64,000 nucleotides of DNA from Verrucomicrobiota bacterium (GCA_003569205.1 BGOK01000003.1:1-64000), one strand, 5' to 3'; shown: positions 1-14,341, counted from the stretch's first letter. The notes: generated by a model from the letters alone, not told the origin. Numbers and translations are program-made.

Positions 1-3000
1 TACTGCCAATGATTACTCGGGACAACCGTCGTCCAGAATGGCGCCCTGCTGAACGTTGCCCAGTTCGCTAACGTCAACACCGCCTCGTCCATCGGTAAGG
101 GCTCAACCGCTGGTGCCAATTCCGACTCTCGCTGACGGTGGTACGCTGCAGTATACCGGCGCTAACGCCCAGTCGACGGACCGTCTCTTCTCGGTCGGCA
201 ACCAGGGTGGCGTAATCGACGCCTCCGGCTCGCTCCGCCGCCAGCCTCAAGTTCACCGGCACCGGTGCCATGGGCTTCTTCGGCTACAATAGTACTGGTG
301 GCACCTATGCCGCCGAAACGGGTATCCGCACGCTGACCCTCACGGGGCTCGAACGCGGGCGATAACACCGTCAACCTCATCATCGGGGACAACACCGGTG
401 CGACGTCGATCCTGAAGACCGGCATCGGCCGCTGGACCCTCGGTGGCGTCAATACCTACACGGGTACGACCACGGTTTCCGCCGGTACCCTCGAGACCTC
501 CGCGACGGGCGTCATCGCCGCCGCTGGTACGGTCAACGTCCTGGCGGGTACGACCTTCCGTAACGCGGGCGCCGTCAATGCCACCACCGTCATCGACGGT
601 GGCCACGGTCATCAACGCGGGCAGCTTCGGCGGCGACGTCACAATCAAACTCCGGTACCTTCACGAATAACGCGGGCGCACCATCGCCCAGCTTAGCCTC
701 GGCAAGACCATCAAGGTCGCCGGTGGTGCGTTCACGAACGCGGGCACCGTTTCGACAACACCTTGCTTGAGTCCGGCTCCGTTGCCAACTCCGGCACCAT
801 GGCAGGCCGCTTGACCATGACGGGCGGTACTGCGACCAGCTCGGGTACCTTGACGGACCTTCGCTTGCTCGGTGGCTCGGTTACGAGCTCGGGCGCCATC
901 ACCAAGGCCATCCTCACCGCCGGCACGCTCGTCCACACGGGTGCGGCCACGGCGGCCATCGGCACGGTGGACGTCAACACCGGCGCTATCTTCGAAAATG
1001 CGGGCACGCTCGGCTCGGGCACGCTTAACGTCGCCTCTGGTGCGACCTATCGCGGTGCGGGCTCGGCTACGGCCGGCACGGTCAACCTCGCCACGGGCGG
1101 TATCTCAGCCCCGGCGGTCGCCTCGGTACCATCGCCTTCAATAACTTGAGCCTCGCCTCGGGTGCCATCATCGAACTCGAAGCGTCCGACCCCGGTAGCT
1201 TGTCGAAGCGCGACGGCCTCATCGTCAATTCCGCCCTCACGCTTGGCGCCTCCCCGGTGTCCGTGAAGCTCTTCTCCTTCAATGATGCCCTCGCTGGCCG
1301 CGGTGCCGCCTCGGTCTTCAACCCGAACCTCGGTTACAGCTGGTCCTTCTTGAAGGACAACACCACCACGGGTGCTGGCCTGCTGGCCAACAAGTTCACG
1401 CTCGATGCCGCCGGTTGGCAGGGCGCCATCGGCAGCTGGTCGCTCGCGACCGAAGTCGATGCGGTCACGACCTTCAACAACCTGAAGCTCGTCTACACCC
1501 CGACCAATCCCGCTGATCGTGGTCGACGTCGCCACGGATTCCTTGGCCTCCGCCATCTCGGCTATTTCCCTGGCTAACGTCCCGGTGAACTCGGGTTTGA
1601 ATAAGTCGGGCGCCGGCATCCTCACGGTTGACCTGCTTTACGCCTACACCGGTGGCACGAACGTCACTGGCGGCGGCGTCAAGCTTGTCGACGGCGGCGC
1701 GCTCGGTACGGGCTCGCTCACCTTGGACACCGGTACGCAGCTCATCGTCCAGAAGGTCGATGGTGCGATTGTCAACAACGTCGGTGGCGCAGGTAACCTC
1801 CTCAAGGATAACGCCGGTACCTCGACCCTCACGGGCTCGGTGGGCTTCACGAACTTGTCCGTCACCGCTGGCATCTTGGCGGCATCGAACGCCCTGTCGG
1901 TGGCGACTGCCACGACGATGCTGATGGCGCGACCTTGAACACCGCGGGTGCGACCGCGCTCTCCTTGGGTGCCGCCGCAGTGGACGGCAGCTTGCTGAAC
2001 GCCCCGGCGGTCTCGGCGGCTTCCCTGACCATGGTGCGAATAGCGTCTTCACCACGCAGGCCGGCAAGGCGCTCACCGTCACGGGTGCCGTCCTCTCCAG
2101 CGGTTCCCTCACGGTGGGTTCGTTGACCGCGGGTGGTAACTTGACCGCTGCGGGCAGCGCTCGTCTCTGCGGGTGCGATCAACGCCGCTGCGATTGCCTT
2201 CGGCACGGGCACCTTCAGTGCGACCAACTTGGTTGCCTCCGCGCCTTCACCAACGCCGGTGCGACCACGCTCACGGTAGCCTCACCGCCACCAGCGTGAC
2301 GCAGTCGGCGGGCAGCCTCAGCGCCGCCACCTTGAGCACGACGGGCGCCTTCGCCCTCCAGGCGGGGCACGGCACCATCGCTGCACCGGTTCGCTCGCCT
2401 CGACCAGCATCACCCTCGGTGACAACACCACGCTCACGGCTCCAGTCGTCAACAACTCCGGCCTCATCACGCTGGGCACGGGTTGCGGTCCTGAACCTGA
2501 ACCACAACCGCGACATCACGTGGCTGCGCCGATCGGTGGCACGGGTTCGCTGACCGTCTCGTCCTCCAATGTCATCACCCTCAGCGGCGCCTTCGGCCTC
2601 CCGGCCGTCAACGTCAGCGGCAATACCCTAGCCCTCAAGGGCGTCGTCTCCACGGCCTCGGACTTCACGAAGAGCGGTACGGGTCTCCTTGTTCTCTCTG
2701 CCGTCAACACCTACACCGGTGCGACCTTCATTAATGGCGGCACGCTCCGCATTAACAGTGACAGTGCCCTCGGTGCGACCGCGACGGCTGTCACCGTGGC
2801 GGCGGGTGGTACCCTCGACCTTTCTGGGTCGGTCGTTGCGAATAATATCAACCTCTTTGGCCGGACGGTGACCATCGCTGGCACGGGCGTGGGTAACGCT
2901 GGGGCTATCGTCAATAATTCTAACTTCACGCAGACGAGCGCGATTCAGGCTCTCACGCTCTCGGCTGATGCCTCCATCGGCGGTACGCAGGGATGGAATA

Positions 3001-6000
3001 TCGGTGGCATCGCCCTCGAGCTGGCGGGCTTCACGCTCACCAAGACGGGCAGCAACACCATCGCCATCGATGGCCCGATCGTCGCCGAAGGTAACCTCAC
3101 GGTGGCCCAGGGTAAGCTAAGCATCCTCGGTGGTACCACGGTCTTGGCCGGTACGACCCTGCCGGGCTTGATCACAGTCAGTCGGGCGCCACCTTGGAAC
3201 TCGGTGGCAGCGTTAGCTCCTTCGGCTTCACCCGGGCGGTCAACCTCCTGACTGGTTCGACCTTGGCCACCACCGCGAACTCCGCGATCTCCACGGGCTC
3301 GGCCATCACGGTGCGGGCGCCGTCACCCTTAATATTGGCGCGGGTGGTTCGTTCAACCCAGGCCGTGGCCATCACGGGCACCGCTAACCTGGCGAAGACC
3401 GGTTACGGCCGTCTCATCTTGGCTGCCTTGGTCGATAACGATATCACCGGTAACCTCACCATCACTGAAGGTAACGTCCAGGTCTCCGATTCGCTCGGCC
3501 TCCCGAGCGGTACCATTACCCTCACGGCTCAGCCTGGCGCCGACGTTAATCGCCGCACCCGCCTCGAGCTCGGCACCGGCGTCACGGTGGCCAATAACAT
3601 CGTCATCAATGGCCATGCGGCTGGCAGCCTTGTCGGCACGGGTGCCGTCATGCTGACCACGAGCACGGACATCGCCACGGTTTCTGGTAGCATCACCTTC
3701 AACGCGGGCGTCACCTCGGGCGGCAGTTTCATCTCGGCTGTCGACGATACTGGCACCATCGCCGCCACCGGTTACCTCGCCTTGACCGGCGACCTCATCG
3801 CCGGCACCGCGCAGCCGACGGTCCGTAAGGGTACGCTCCTCCTGAACCCAACGGGTACGGGCTCGAGCTACTCCCTGTTCACCATGCAGGAAGGCACCCT
3901 GCGCCTCGGTAAGAATAACGCGCTGCTGACCTCTGCAGAAATCCTCCTGGGCGTCTACGGGGCCGGCAGCTCGGTCGACCTGAACGGCTTCAGCCAAGAC
4001 TTCATCAAGGTTACCAAGGGCACCTTAGGCGCCACCATCACCAACACCAACACCACCACCATGGGTGTGGCGAACTTCACGAACACCGTTGAAACCACCT
4101 ATGCGGGTACCCTCGCCAATGGCGCAGTCGGCCTCGGCCTCGTTCGCCTCAATAAGACCGGTACGGGCAACCTCATCCTGACCGGCGTCAACACGCATAA
4201 AGACGGCACCTTCCTCACCACTGGCACGTTGGAACTCCGCGGTACCACCATCTTGGCCGCCAATACGGCCGTCGACGTCGCGGCGGGTACGACGCTGAAG
4301 ATCACCAACGCCAACGCCGACCTGACGATGGCCGCCAACATCACTGGCTCGGGCACGGTGCGCATCGACAGTAACATCTCGGGTGCGGCAGGCGCCCGCG
4401 GGGTGACGCTCTCCGGCGACAACCGCGGCTTTACGGGAACGTACATCCTCGAGCCGACCGCTTCGGGTATTTCGACCCCGAATACCGAACGTATCATCGT
4501 CACGAACGGCAATACTTTCGGTGCGGCGAACGTGATTATTAAGGATCGCGCCCAGGTCTGGATGCAGGGCGGCACTTACACCAATAACTTCACCATCACC
4601 GGTTGGGGCTTCGGCGATTCACAAGCCGTCGGTGGCACCCCAGCTCTCGGCTTGAACCTCCCCAACTACGCCGCGGCGGGTCAGGGTGGTATCGGGGCCT
4701 TCCGCTTGAACGCCAATACCATCGTCACGGGCACGGTTACCCTCGATGGCGACGCCAAGGTCACGGCTTATGGCGCTACGGCGAGCCTCAATGGCTCCTT
4801 GGGCACCACCAACAGCACCGACCGCCTCATCATCGGCGGCGGCGGTAGCGCGACCACTATCATCCTCGGCGGCACGAACAATGTCGGTACCAACGCCCTC
4901 CGCGACATCTGGATTAATTCTGGTGGTGGCACTAGCAGCGCACAGCTGACCATCGGCGGTGGTACCGCCGCCGGCACGCTCGGCACGGGCAAGGTCACCC
5001 TCTACACCGACGCCACCCTTACTGGCGTCGCCGTCCTGAATATCAGTCGCACCGATGGCTACACCATGGAAGCCGGCCAGCTCGTCGAAGCCGTCGCCCC
5101 GGTCGGCTTGTCGACGAACATGTCGAAGGCCGAATTCCGCGCCAACACCGCCGGCACAGGCCTGACGCTCAACGGCGCCCAGATCATCCTGTCTAACCTG
5201 ACGAACGCGGGCGGTAACTTCCGAGTCGCCACCGAAGTCGATGGCGCGATCGTGAACATCGACGCGGGCTCGCTCGTCAAGGTGAACGTGATTCAAATCT
5301 CTGAAGCTGCTAATATGGGTGGTACGGTCAACCAGACGGGCGGTATCGTCCAGCAGTTCGGTTCGACCTCCATGCGCGTCGGCCATTACGCGGGTCGCGT
5401 CAGCACCTACAACCTCTCGGGCGGTAGCCTCGAGATGGTCAACCCGGCCCCGGGTTCCGCTCCGGCGGGTGGCGCCGAGCAGGCCGGTGGTATCTACGTC
5501 GGCGTCGACGGCGTCGGCGTCTTCAACCAGACCGGCGGTTCCATCAAGACCCCGTGGATGGTCCTCGACAACCGTGGTGCCAACGCGGCCATCGACGGTA
5601 TCGTCTCCAAGTATAGTCTCTCCGCTGGCACCTTGGAATTCACCGCGGGCACGGGCCTCATCTCGAATAACCTCCTCACGGGCACCGCTGCCTGGTCGGG
5701 CGGTACGATCCGTAACGCGGCGCCAAGCTCCAACGTCGCCATCAACACGAACATCGTCGTGACTGGCACAACCGCGACGCTCGACACCGTCGACGCGAAC
5801 CGCGGCTTCGTCTTCAACCGTGAAGTCACGGGCGGCGGCACGGTGACCACTTCTGGTGGCGGTACCATCTTCGTGACGACGGCCGCGACACAGACCTTCG
5901 ACCTCGTCATGGCGGGCACCAGCGGCTTGACCAAGCAGGGCACGGGTACGACGACCCTCATCGGCAACCAGACTTACTCCGGCCCGACCCTCGTCAGCAC

Positions 6001-9000
6001 GGGTACGCTGAGCCTCGCGGGCAATATCCCGAACTCCGACCTCTCCGTCTCAGCTGGTGCCAACCTGCAGGGTCTCGGTACGGCTAAGTCGATCACCTTC
6101 GGTAACTTCACGTCGTTCTCGGCCGACCCTTCGGCCAGCTCGATCCTCACCGCTACGAACGCCTTCAGCGTCGCCGCGGGCGGCCTCGTCACGGTCAACC
6201 TCCTCGGTGGCCCGGCCACGAGCGCGCCGTTCGCGATCCTGAACTACGGTTCGACCACCGCCACCGGCGCTAACTTCGCCCTCTCCGGTGCTGGTAGCTA
6301 CCGCAGCGCCCCGACCTTCAACGTCGGTGCCACCAGCACCACCTTGGCCCTCGGCTTTGGTGAACTCGTCTGGACCAACGGCGGCGCTAACGCCTCGTGG
6401 GATGCGGCCTCGAATAACTTCTTTAACATCGGCACCTCCCTGGCCGACAAGTTCATCTTCGGCGACATCGTGACCTTCGATGATTCCCTTGGCGTATCGC
6501 AGGGCGTCAACTTCGTGGGTAACATCCGCCCAACGACGACCATCGTCAATAACTCGACCTACGATTACACCCTGACCTCATCCGCGGGTAATACCCTCGG
6601 CGGCTATGGCCAGGTCATCAAGCGCGGCACGGGCGTCCTGAATATGGCTGGCGTCGCCAACACCTTCACCGGTGGCACGCTCCTCAGCGCCGGTCGCATC
6701 AACGTCGGCGCTGCGGGCTCGCTCGGCACGGGTCGCATCACCCTCGGTGCCACCGACACCGCGGCGAACAACGTCTCGCTCTACATCTCGGGTACGCGCG
6801 TCGTGGGCAACCTCACCAACGCTATCCTGGTCAGCAGCAACGCTGGTGGCGTAGTCAAGATTGGTTCGGACGTCAGCGTCACTGGCGCCGGCGTGATGGG
6901 CTTCAGCGGCATCACGCTCCAACGCGACCTCATCCTCGACTCCAATGCGGCCGATCGCACGGACTACACCGGCATCACCGGTACCGGTAATGTGACCTTC
7001 GTCGGCACGGGACGCACGATTTTGGGTATCGGCTTGGCGAACACCTTTACGGGTAATGTGACCCTCGCTGGCACGGGCCGCGTCCAGATTGGCGCCGCCA
7101 CCGGTGGTACGCTCGACGGCATCCCGGACAACGCCACCGTCACCATCAACGCGGGCAGCGAACTCGCCATGTCGGCGGGCGCTGAAATCATCGGCGGCCT
7201 CTCCGGCGCCGGCAATATCACCACGAATTCACAGGCTGGTACCCTCACGGTCGGCACGGGCAACGCCACGAGCACCTTCTCTGGCGTCATTGGAGACACC
7301 GTGGGCTTCGCCCTCGGCCTTAATAAGGTCGGCACGGGTAGGCTGACCCTCTCGGGCGCCAATACCTTCACCGGCGCGGTCCAGGTCGGTACCCTCGTCG
7401 CTCCAGGCGGCACCCTCGAACTCACGGGCGCTAATGCCTTCGGGGCGATGACGGTCTTCGCCGGCATGGTCAACGTCAGCGCTTCCCAGAACAATACCGG
7501 CAACATCACGCTGAACAACGGTGCGACCCTCGACGTCCTCGCCGGCGGTCAGCTCTTCAACTCGGCCTACAACAATACGGCCATCGTCACCGTGAACGCC
7601 GGGGCCACCTGGCGCATGGTCAACCTGGCCTACGGTTCAAACGCAGGCGGTCAGTTATCCGATTACGCTGCTCGTCGCGTGCTCAACGGCGGCACGATGA
7701 TCGTCACCGGCGACACGCAGGACGTCGGCAATAACTTCACTGTCAATGCGACCACCGGCGGCACCTTCCGCTACGCCCCGACCAACGTCGGCCAGACGCT
7801 CACCTTCTCCGGCAACGCCAACGGCGATATCGCGCTCAACGGCCCGCTCGCCCTCCAGGTCGTCGGCGGCACCCTCGCTATCAACGAGAACATCGTTGGT
7901 GCGGGTAGCATCACGAAGACCGGTAACGGTAATCTCACCCTCGGTGGCGTGAATACCTTCACGGGCAACCTCGTGATTTCCGAAGGCGCCTTCAATATCA
8001 ACGGCGCCTATGCGCTCGGTCGTGGTACGGTCTCGCTCCCAGCGGGCGTCACCCTCGACAACACCAGCGGCGCCGACGTCAACGTCGCGACCGCCACGGC
8101 CATCAACCTCGGTGATGGCGTCCTGAACTTCACCGGTACGAATTCGCTGAGCCTCGGCTACGGCACCGTGACCCTGCCGGCGAACACGACGGTCAACGTT
8201 ACCGCCAAGACCCTCTCCTTGGATGGTCCGGTCGCCGGCGCCTTCGGTATCACCAAGACGGGTGCCGGCACGCTCGCGCTGCATGCTCCGAACAACACCT
8301 TCACTGGTGGCGTCACGGTCAACGCCGGCCTCCTCTCCATCGGCAAGTATGTGACCGGCTCGGCTGGCACGGGCGCCGTGGTCTTCAACGGGGGTGGCAT
8401 CGCCTTCGACGACTACCAAGCCCTTCGCACCTTCGACCTCGCGGGTGACTCGCGTGGTGCCGCCGTCCCAGCCACCACCGTCATCTCGGCGAACTTCAGT
8501 TCGATTCACAACACCACGGGCGACATCGTCCCCCTCAACACCACCCGTGGTTTCGTCGGTAAGCTCTACCTCCCAGCGGGTACCTGGAACTTCCAGGAAG
8601 CCTTCGACGACGGCGTAGCCCTGAAGGTCAACAACTCCGTTATCCTCAATAATGCCGCCTATAACGTTAACACGACGGGCAGCTTCACCGCCACCACCGC
8701 CGGCTGGTATGACATCGACCTCCGCGTCTACCAAGGCACGGGCGGTACCGGTGCCGTCGCGCCCTCGCTGTATGGTGTCGGTATCGCCAATGGCGCCGGC
8801 GCTTATGTGCCGTTCACGACGGCTGGCCTCGCCAGCTTGGGCGTCATCGCGACCGTGGGCACGACCCCGGGCTTCAGCTACGCCGGTGATATTTCGCTTC
8901 TCCAGAACGGTTCGATCAGCTCGACCAACCTCGGCAACTACGACTTCACGCTCTCTGGCGTCATCTCCGGTCCGGCCGACCTCACCAAGCTCGGTGCGGG

Positions 9001-12000
9001 TACGATTGTCCTCACGGGTGCCAACACCTACACCGGTAAGACCATCATCCAGGAAGGCACGCTCGCCCTCACCAGCAGCGCCAACGCCACGACCCTTATT
9101 GAAGTCAACGGCGGCTACCTCCGCTTGGATTCCGCCACCGCCATCCCAGCCGGCGGCGTCGTCCTCAATGGCGGCGGCTTGAAGTTCAACCTCGGCGCCA
9201 CCACGGCGATCACGGTGAACAACCTCACGATCAACGCGGCGGCGACTATCGATACCACTGGCCTCGACGTGACCTTTGGCGGTCCGCTCGCGGGCACGGG
9301 CTCGCTGGTGAAGGCGGGCACGGGCACTACCCCGGGCACCTTGACCTTGGCGAACGGTTCGACCTTCGCTGGCACGACCACGATCGCCGGCGGCAAGCTG
9401 GTTATCGCCAACGACTCCGCCCTCGGCGCCGTCCCGGCCACCGCCACGGCTGGCCAGCTGACCTTCACGGGCGGCTCTCTCCAGACCACGGCTAACGTCA
9501 CCCTCGCCGACAATCGCGGTATCGCGCTCGACGTGAACTCCACGGGTCTCTTCCTCCCGGATGCGGCGACGACCCTCACGGTTAATTCCATCATCGCCAG
9601 CGGCACGGGCACGGGCACGACCAGCGGCAAGCTCGCCCTCGGCTCGGCCACCTCGGGTGCCATCATCCTGAACGGCGTGAATACCTACGCCGGTGACACC
9701 GACCTCCTCGGCAGCACGGTGACGATCGGTAACGACGGCGCCTTCGGTGCGGGCACGAACCTGAACCTCCCGACCGGCGTCACCGCCGCGACCCTCCAGT
9801 TTGCAGGTACCGCTACGGGCACGCTGACCAAGGTCGTCAACATCGTCGATAGCCTCGGCACCCTGACCATCGCGGGTGGTGCGAAGGACATCACCCTCAG
9901 CAGCGGCCTCACCGGCGCTGGCTCCCTCGTCCAGACGGGTTCGGGTAAGCTCATCCTCGGCGGCACGAGCCTCTTCGCGGGTGCCATCGCGGCCGATAAC
10001 ACCATCGTCCTGAATACCGCCACGGCGATTGCCGGGGGGAACACGGGCGCAACCCTGCGCTTCGGCTCCAGCCCGTCCTACGCTAACGCCGGCACGATTG
10101 TCTACGGCACGGGCGTGACCACGGACGTCTCCAACCTCCTCGGCGCAACCGCCATGCCGGCCCTCACCGTCGACACCGGTGCCAACAACGTCACCTGGGC
10201 TTCGGCCGTGTACGGCGCCTTTGTCCTCACTAAGAAGGGTGCAGGCGAATTGAACTTCGAAGGCCTTGATCCAATCCAAGCAGGCTCCGTCAATATCGCC
10301 GCCGGTACCTTGACCATGGCGAAGTCGACGTCCCTCAATGGCGTCGTCTCCTCTGGTGCCTTCGGGACGCCGGCCTTTGTTACCTTCACGGGTGATGCTA
10401 CCCTCAAGTATGCCTCGGGCATCACGACCGACGTCTCCAGCGTCTTGGTCTCCAACGTTGGCAAGACTGGCACCATCGATATCGGTGCCAACAATGTGAC
10501 CTTCGCAGGTGCGCTCTCGGGTGCAGGTAGCTTCGAGAAGATTGGTACTGGCACGCTCACGCTCGCCGCGACCAACGCCTTCACCGGTGGCTTCAAGCTC
10601 ACCCAAGGTACCTTGGAAATCGCCGGGGTCGACACCTTGGATGCTTCGACGGGCCTCGCCTTCACGGGCAATACGACGCTGAAGTTCGCCACGGGTAACA
10701 CCGACGATGTCTCTAATGGCCTGACGGTCGCCGCCACGAAGACGGGCACGATCGACACCAATGGTAACGACGTGAGCTTCGCCAACGCGATCGGTGGCAC
10801 GGGAGCGCTGATCAAGGCTGGTGCGGGTACGCTGACCTTGGATGCACCGACGACCCTCACGGGCGCATTCAATGTGAATGCCGGCACGCTCGCCCTCACC
10901 GCGTTCGGTGGTCTGGCCACCCCGTCGTCCATCACCGTCGGCACGGGCTCTGCTCTCGACACGACCGCTGCTCCTGGCTTCTCGCTCGCTACTGGCCAAA
11001 CCCTCTCCGGTCTCGGTACGGTCAACGTCGGTACCGCCAAGACGCTCACGATCGCCACGGGCTCCACACTCAACGCCACGGGCCTCTCGGTCACCGGCAA
11101 GCTCACGCTCGCTGGCACCTATGCGGCTACCCTCGGTGCCCCTGGTACCGCCCTAGCGCCGAATGCTGCTGCCCAGACCAACGTCAGCGGTAACGTCACC
11201 CTCGGTGGCACGCTCAGCCTCACCTCTAACGGTGCAGGCGCGGGTGCTTACCAGATCATTAATGGTTCGGGCACGACGACGGGTAGTTTCGCCACCATCA
11301 ACGTTGCTGGTATCAATAACGCCCTCCTCCACCAGGAGGTTATTGCGACCGCGGGCGTCACGGGCGTCAACCTCGTCCGCGTCGCCACCACGACCGGCAC
11401 GCTTCCGACGACCGTCAACTACGGCGCTATCCGTCCAACCGCCGCTGCCTTCAGCACGACCCTGAACTTCGCCAACACCACCACGGCGGACGGCTTCAGC
11501 GAAGCCCTCACGGGTTCGGTCTCGGCCAACGGCACGGGCTTCACGACCGCCGCTGCGGGCACGACGGGTGTCGTCACCCTCGGCCTCGACTCCCTCACCG
11601 CGGGCGCCAAGACGGGCAGCTCTATCGTCACGGTCTCCTCCGTCGGCGTGGGCACCTTCGCTAACACCTCGCTGGTCACCGGCACGGTGGCGCTCTCTGG
11701 TAACGTCTACGATTACGCGACGGCCACGATTGCTGATGCGACGCTCGCCTTCGGCAATGTCCACGTCGGTGCCACTGGCGTGACCCGCAATGTCTCGGTG
11801 ACCAACACCAAGGTCACCGACGCGGCCTACCAGGACAACCTGTCGGCGACGGCGACGGCGGTCACGGGTCTCTCGGTTAACACGCTCTCAGCCCTCGCGG
11901 CCGATACCTCGGGTAACTTGGTCTTCACGGCTGTGACCGGCACCGCTGGCTCGCTCGCTGGGGCCGTGACCTTCACGCTGAACTCGACGAACACGGTCTC

Positions 12001-14290
12001 GGGCCTCGACGCCAAGGCCCTCGCGACCACGGCCAACGTCACCACGACGGGCCAGGTTTACTCCGGTCTCTCCACCTGGAACGCCACGACCGGTTCGTGG
12101 GGTCGCTTCGTCTCGGGCTTCGGCACTAACTGGGGCACGAATCAGGGTTCGCCAGGTCTCGACGCGGCCTTCGCCAACGTCGACACGGCAACCTTCGATA
12201 ACACCGCCCTCACGAATGGTGCAACCGCGACGGTCAGCCTCGACGGCGCCGCTCCAAGCCTCAAGGCGATTACCTTTAACACCACGGGCGGCGGTTACAC
12301 CCTCGATGCTGGTTCCGGCGGTGCGCTCACCCTCGCTTCTGGTTTGGGCAACGCGGCCGTCACGGCCACCGCGGGTAATCACACCATCGCCACGGACCTC
12401 ACGCTCTCCACGGCCCTGGATGCCGTCGTCGGCACGGGCGCTAAGCTGACGCTTTCGGGCGCCGTCTCCGGCACCGTCGGCCTCGCGAAGTCGGGCGCTG
12501 GTACGCTGACGCTCGCAGGTAACAACTCTGGCTACACGGGTGCCGTCACCCTCGCTGCGGGTACCCTCGAGCTCAACTCCTTCAACGCGATCATCAACGC
12601 TTCCGCACTGAACGTCACCGGTAACTCGACGCTCCTTTACGGCATCGGTAACACGACGGACGTCTCGGCTAAGCTCGGCACCATCGCCGCGGGCACAACC
12701 CTCACGGTCGATACCAACGGTAATATCCTGACCTACGCCTCCACGATCACCTCGGCCGGTACCTTGGTGAAGGATAACTCCGGTACACTCATCCTCGGTG
12801 CAGCGAACAGCCTCACGGGTGCGCTCAACGTGACTGGCGGTTCCGTCCGCCTGACCAACGCGGGCGCCCTCGGTACGGCCGCTGTCACGGTCGGAGCGGG
12901 TTCCTTCCTCGACCTGAATACCCTTAACGCCACGGGTGCCGCGATCGTCCTCGACGGTGGTACGCTCTCCCGCACCTCGGCCTACACCGGCACGGTGACC
13001 TTCACCGCCGCCTCGCTCAATTCGGGCCTCCTCAGCCTGGCAGGCACGGCCAAGGTTGGCGTCCTCACTGGCCAGACGGCTGCCATCAACGGTGAGACCC
13101 GCGATATCGAACTCAACGGCGGTACGCTCTCGGGCCTCTCGAGCTTCACCGGTACGCTCATCGTGAAGTCGACGCTCGATGCCTCGGCGACGATCTCGGC
13201 CGGTGCCGTCACCCTTGATGGCGGTACGATCAACCTCCAGGGCCTGAACTCCACCAAGAGTCTCGGTTACCTCGCCGGCCAGCTCGCCAACGCCAGTGGT
13301 TACACGGGTAACGTCGAAATCCTCGGTGCCGTTACCCTCGCAACGGGCACGCTCGGTAACGGTGTCATCCAGGTCGGTTCGGGCGACACGGTAACCCTCG
13401 CGAATAACGGCCTGAATAACGCCATCGCCCTTTCGGGTGGTACGGTCGACTTCAACGGCAAGACCGCCACTTCGTCCATCGCTTACACCAACGGTACGCT
13501 GACCAACGCCACTGGCTACACCGGCGACGTCACCTTAGCCTCCGCTGGCTCCAAGACCCTGACCGCGGGCTCCCTCGGTTCGGCTCGCGTGATTACCCCG
13601 ACTGGTACGACCCTCGACTTCGCGGCTGGCTTCAACAACGCGGTCCGCAACACGGGCGGCGCGGTGACCAACGGTACTAACTACACGGGTACGATGGCCT
13701 ATGCCGGCGGCCAGTCCATTAACGTCACGGCCGACCAGGTGGCCAAGCTGACCTTCGAGTCAGGTACGACCGCTAAGGGTTCGGGTACGCTCACCGACCT
13801 CGGCTTCGCGGCGGGTTCGGCTTACACGATGAACATCAAGGACGGCGCCGGCGTCGCCGGGGTCGGCTTCGACTCCGTGACGGTCACGGGTGCGCTCAAC
13901 CTCGCATCGCTGTCCTCTGCCAACCGCATGACCCTGAACGTGGTCTCGCTCGATAGCACGAACGGCGTGGGTGGCAATATCGCCAACCAGACCTTCGCTT
14001 GGAATGACCCGAAGAACTTCACGCTCTTCACGTACGGCACGCTCAGCTTGGGCAACGGCGTGACGAATGTGGCCGACCTCTTCACGGTCAACTACGCCAA
14101 CTTCAAGGACAAGTATGGCGTCACCGCCCAGTCCGATTGGTTCACGGTGTCCAACGATAGCATCAACGGGGCCATCGTCCTCACCGCGATTCCTGAGCCT
14201 TCCACCTACGGCATGAGCCTCGCTGGCCTCGCCTTGGCCCTCGCCGCCATCCGCCGCCGCAATAAGCGGAAGGCCGACGCGGCCAAGTAA
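1..14290 (+). CDS. Giant autotransporter-associated beta-strand repeat (PATR-type) surface protein with C-terminal PEP-CTERM signal; 5' end outside window; intact frame 3194..14290, upstream part frameshifted
   Basis: Many repeats of the type 'GxGTLTLxGxNTYTGxTxVxxGTL' throughout. C-terminus IPEPSTYGMSLAGLALALAAIRRRNKRKADAAK is a PEP-CTERM motif plus TM plus basic tail. The same repeat type continues upstream to base 1 in alternating frames. Confidence 0.93.
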
Positions 14291-14311
14291 GAGGTCGCCC
14301 GAGAGAGTGAC

Positions 14312-14341
14312 AAAGCCCCGGGCCCTCCCGGGGCTTTTTTG
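14312..14341 (+). terminator. Rho-independent terminator after the giant surface protein gene
   Basis: AAAGCCCCGGG-CCCT-CCCGGGGCTTTTTT stem-loop with T-run, 22 nt after the stop codon. Confidence 0.9.

Noticed and set aside
7655-10999. 1114-aa ORF antisense to the giant gene
   Set aside because: The Arg/Glu/Gly-rich sequence is the mirror of the repetitive sense codons; no domain features. The long open frame comes from biased codons lacking antisense stops.
10102-11118. 338-aa antisense ORF
   Set aside because: Low-complexity P/V/A/S translation of the opposite strand of the repeat gene; not credible as a protein.
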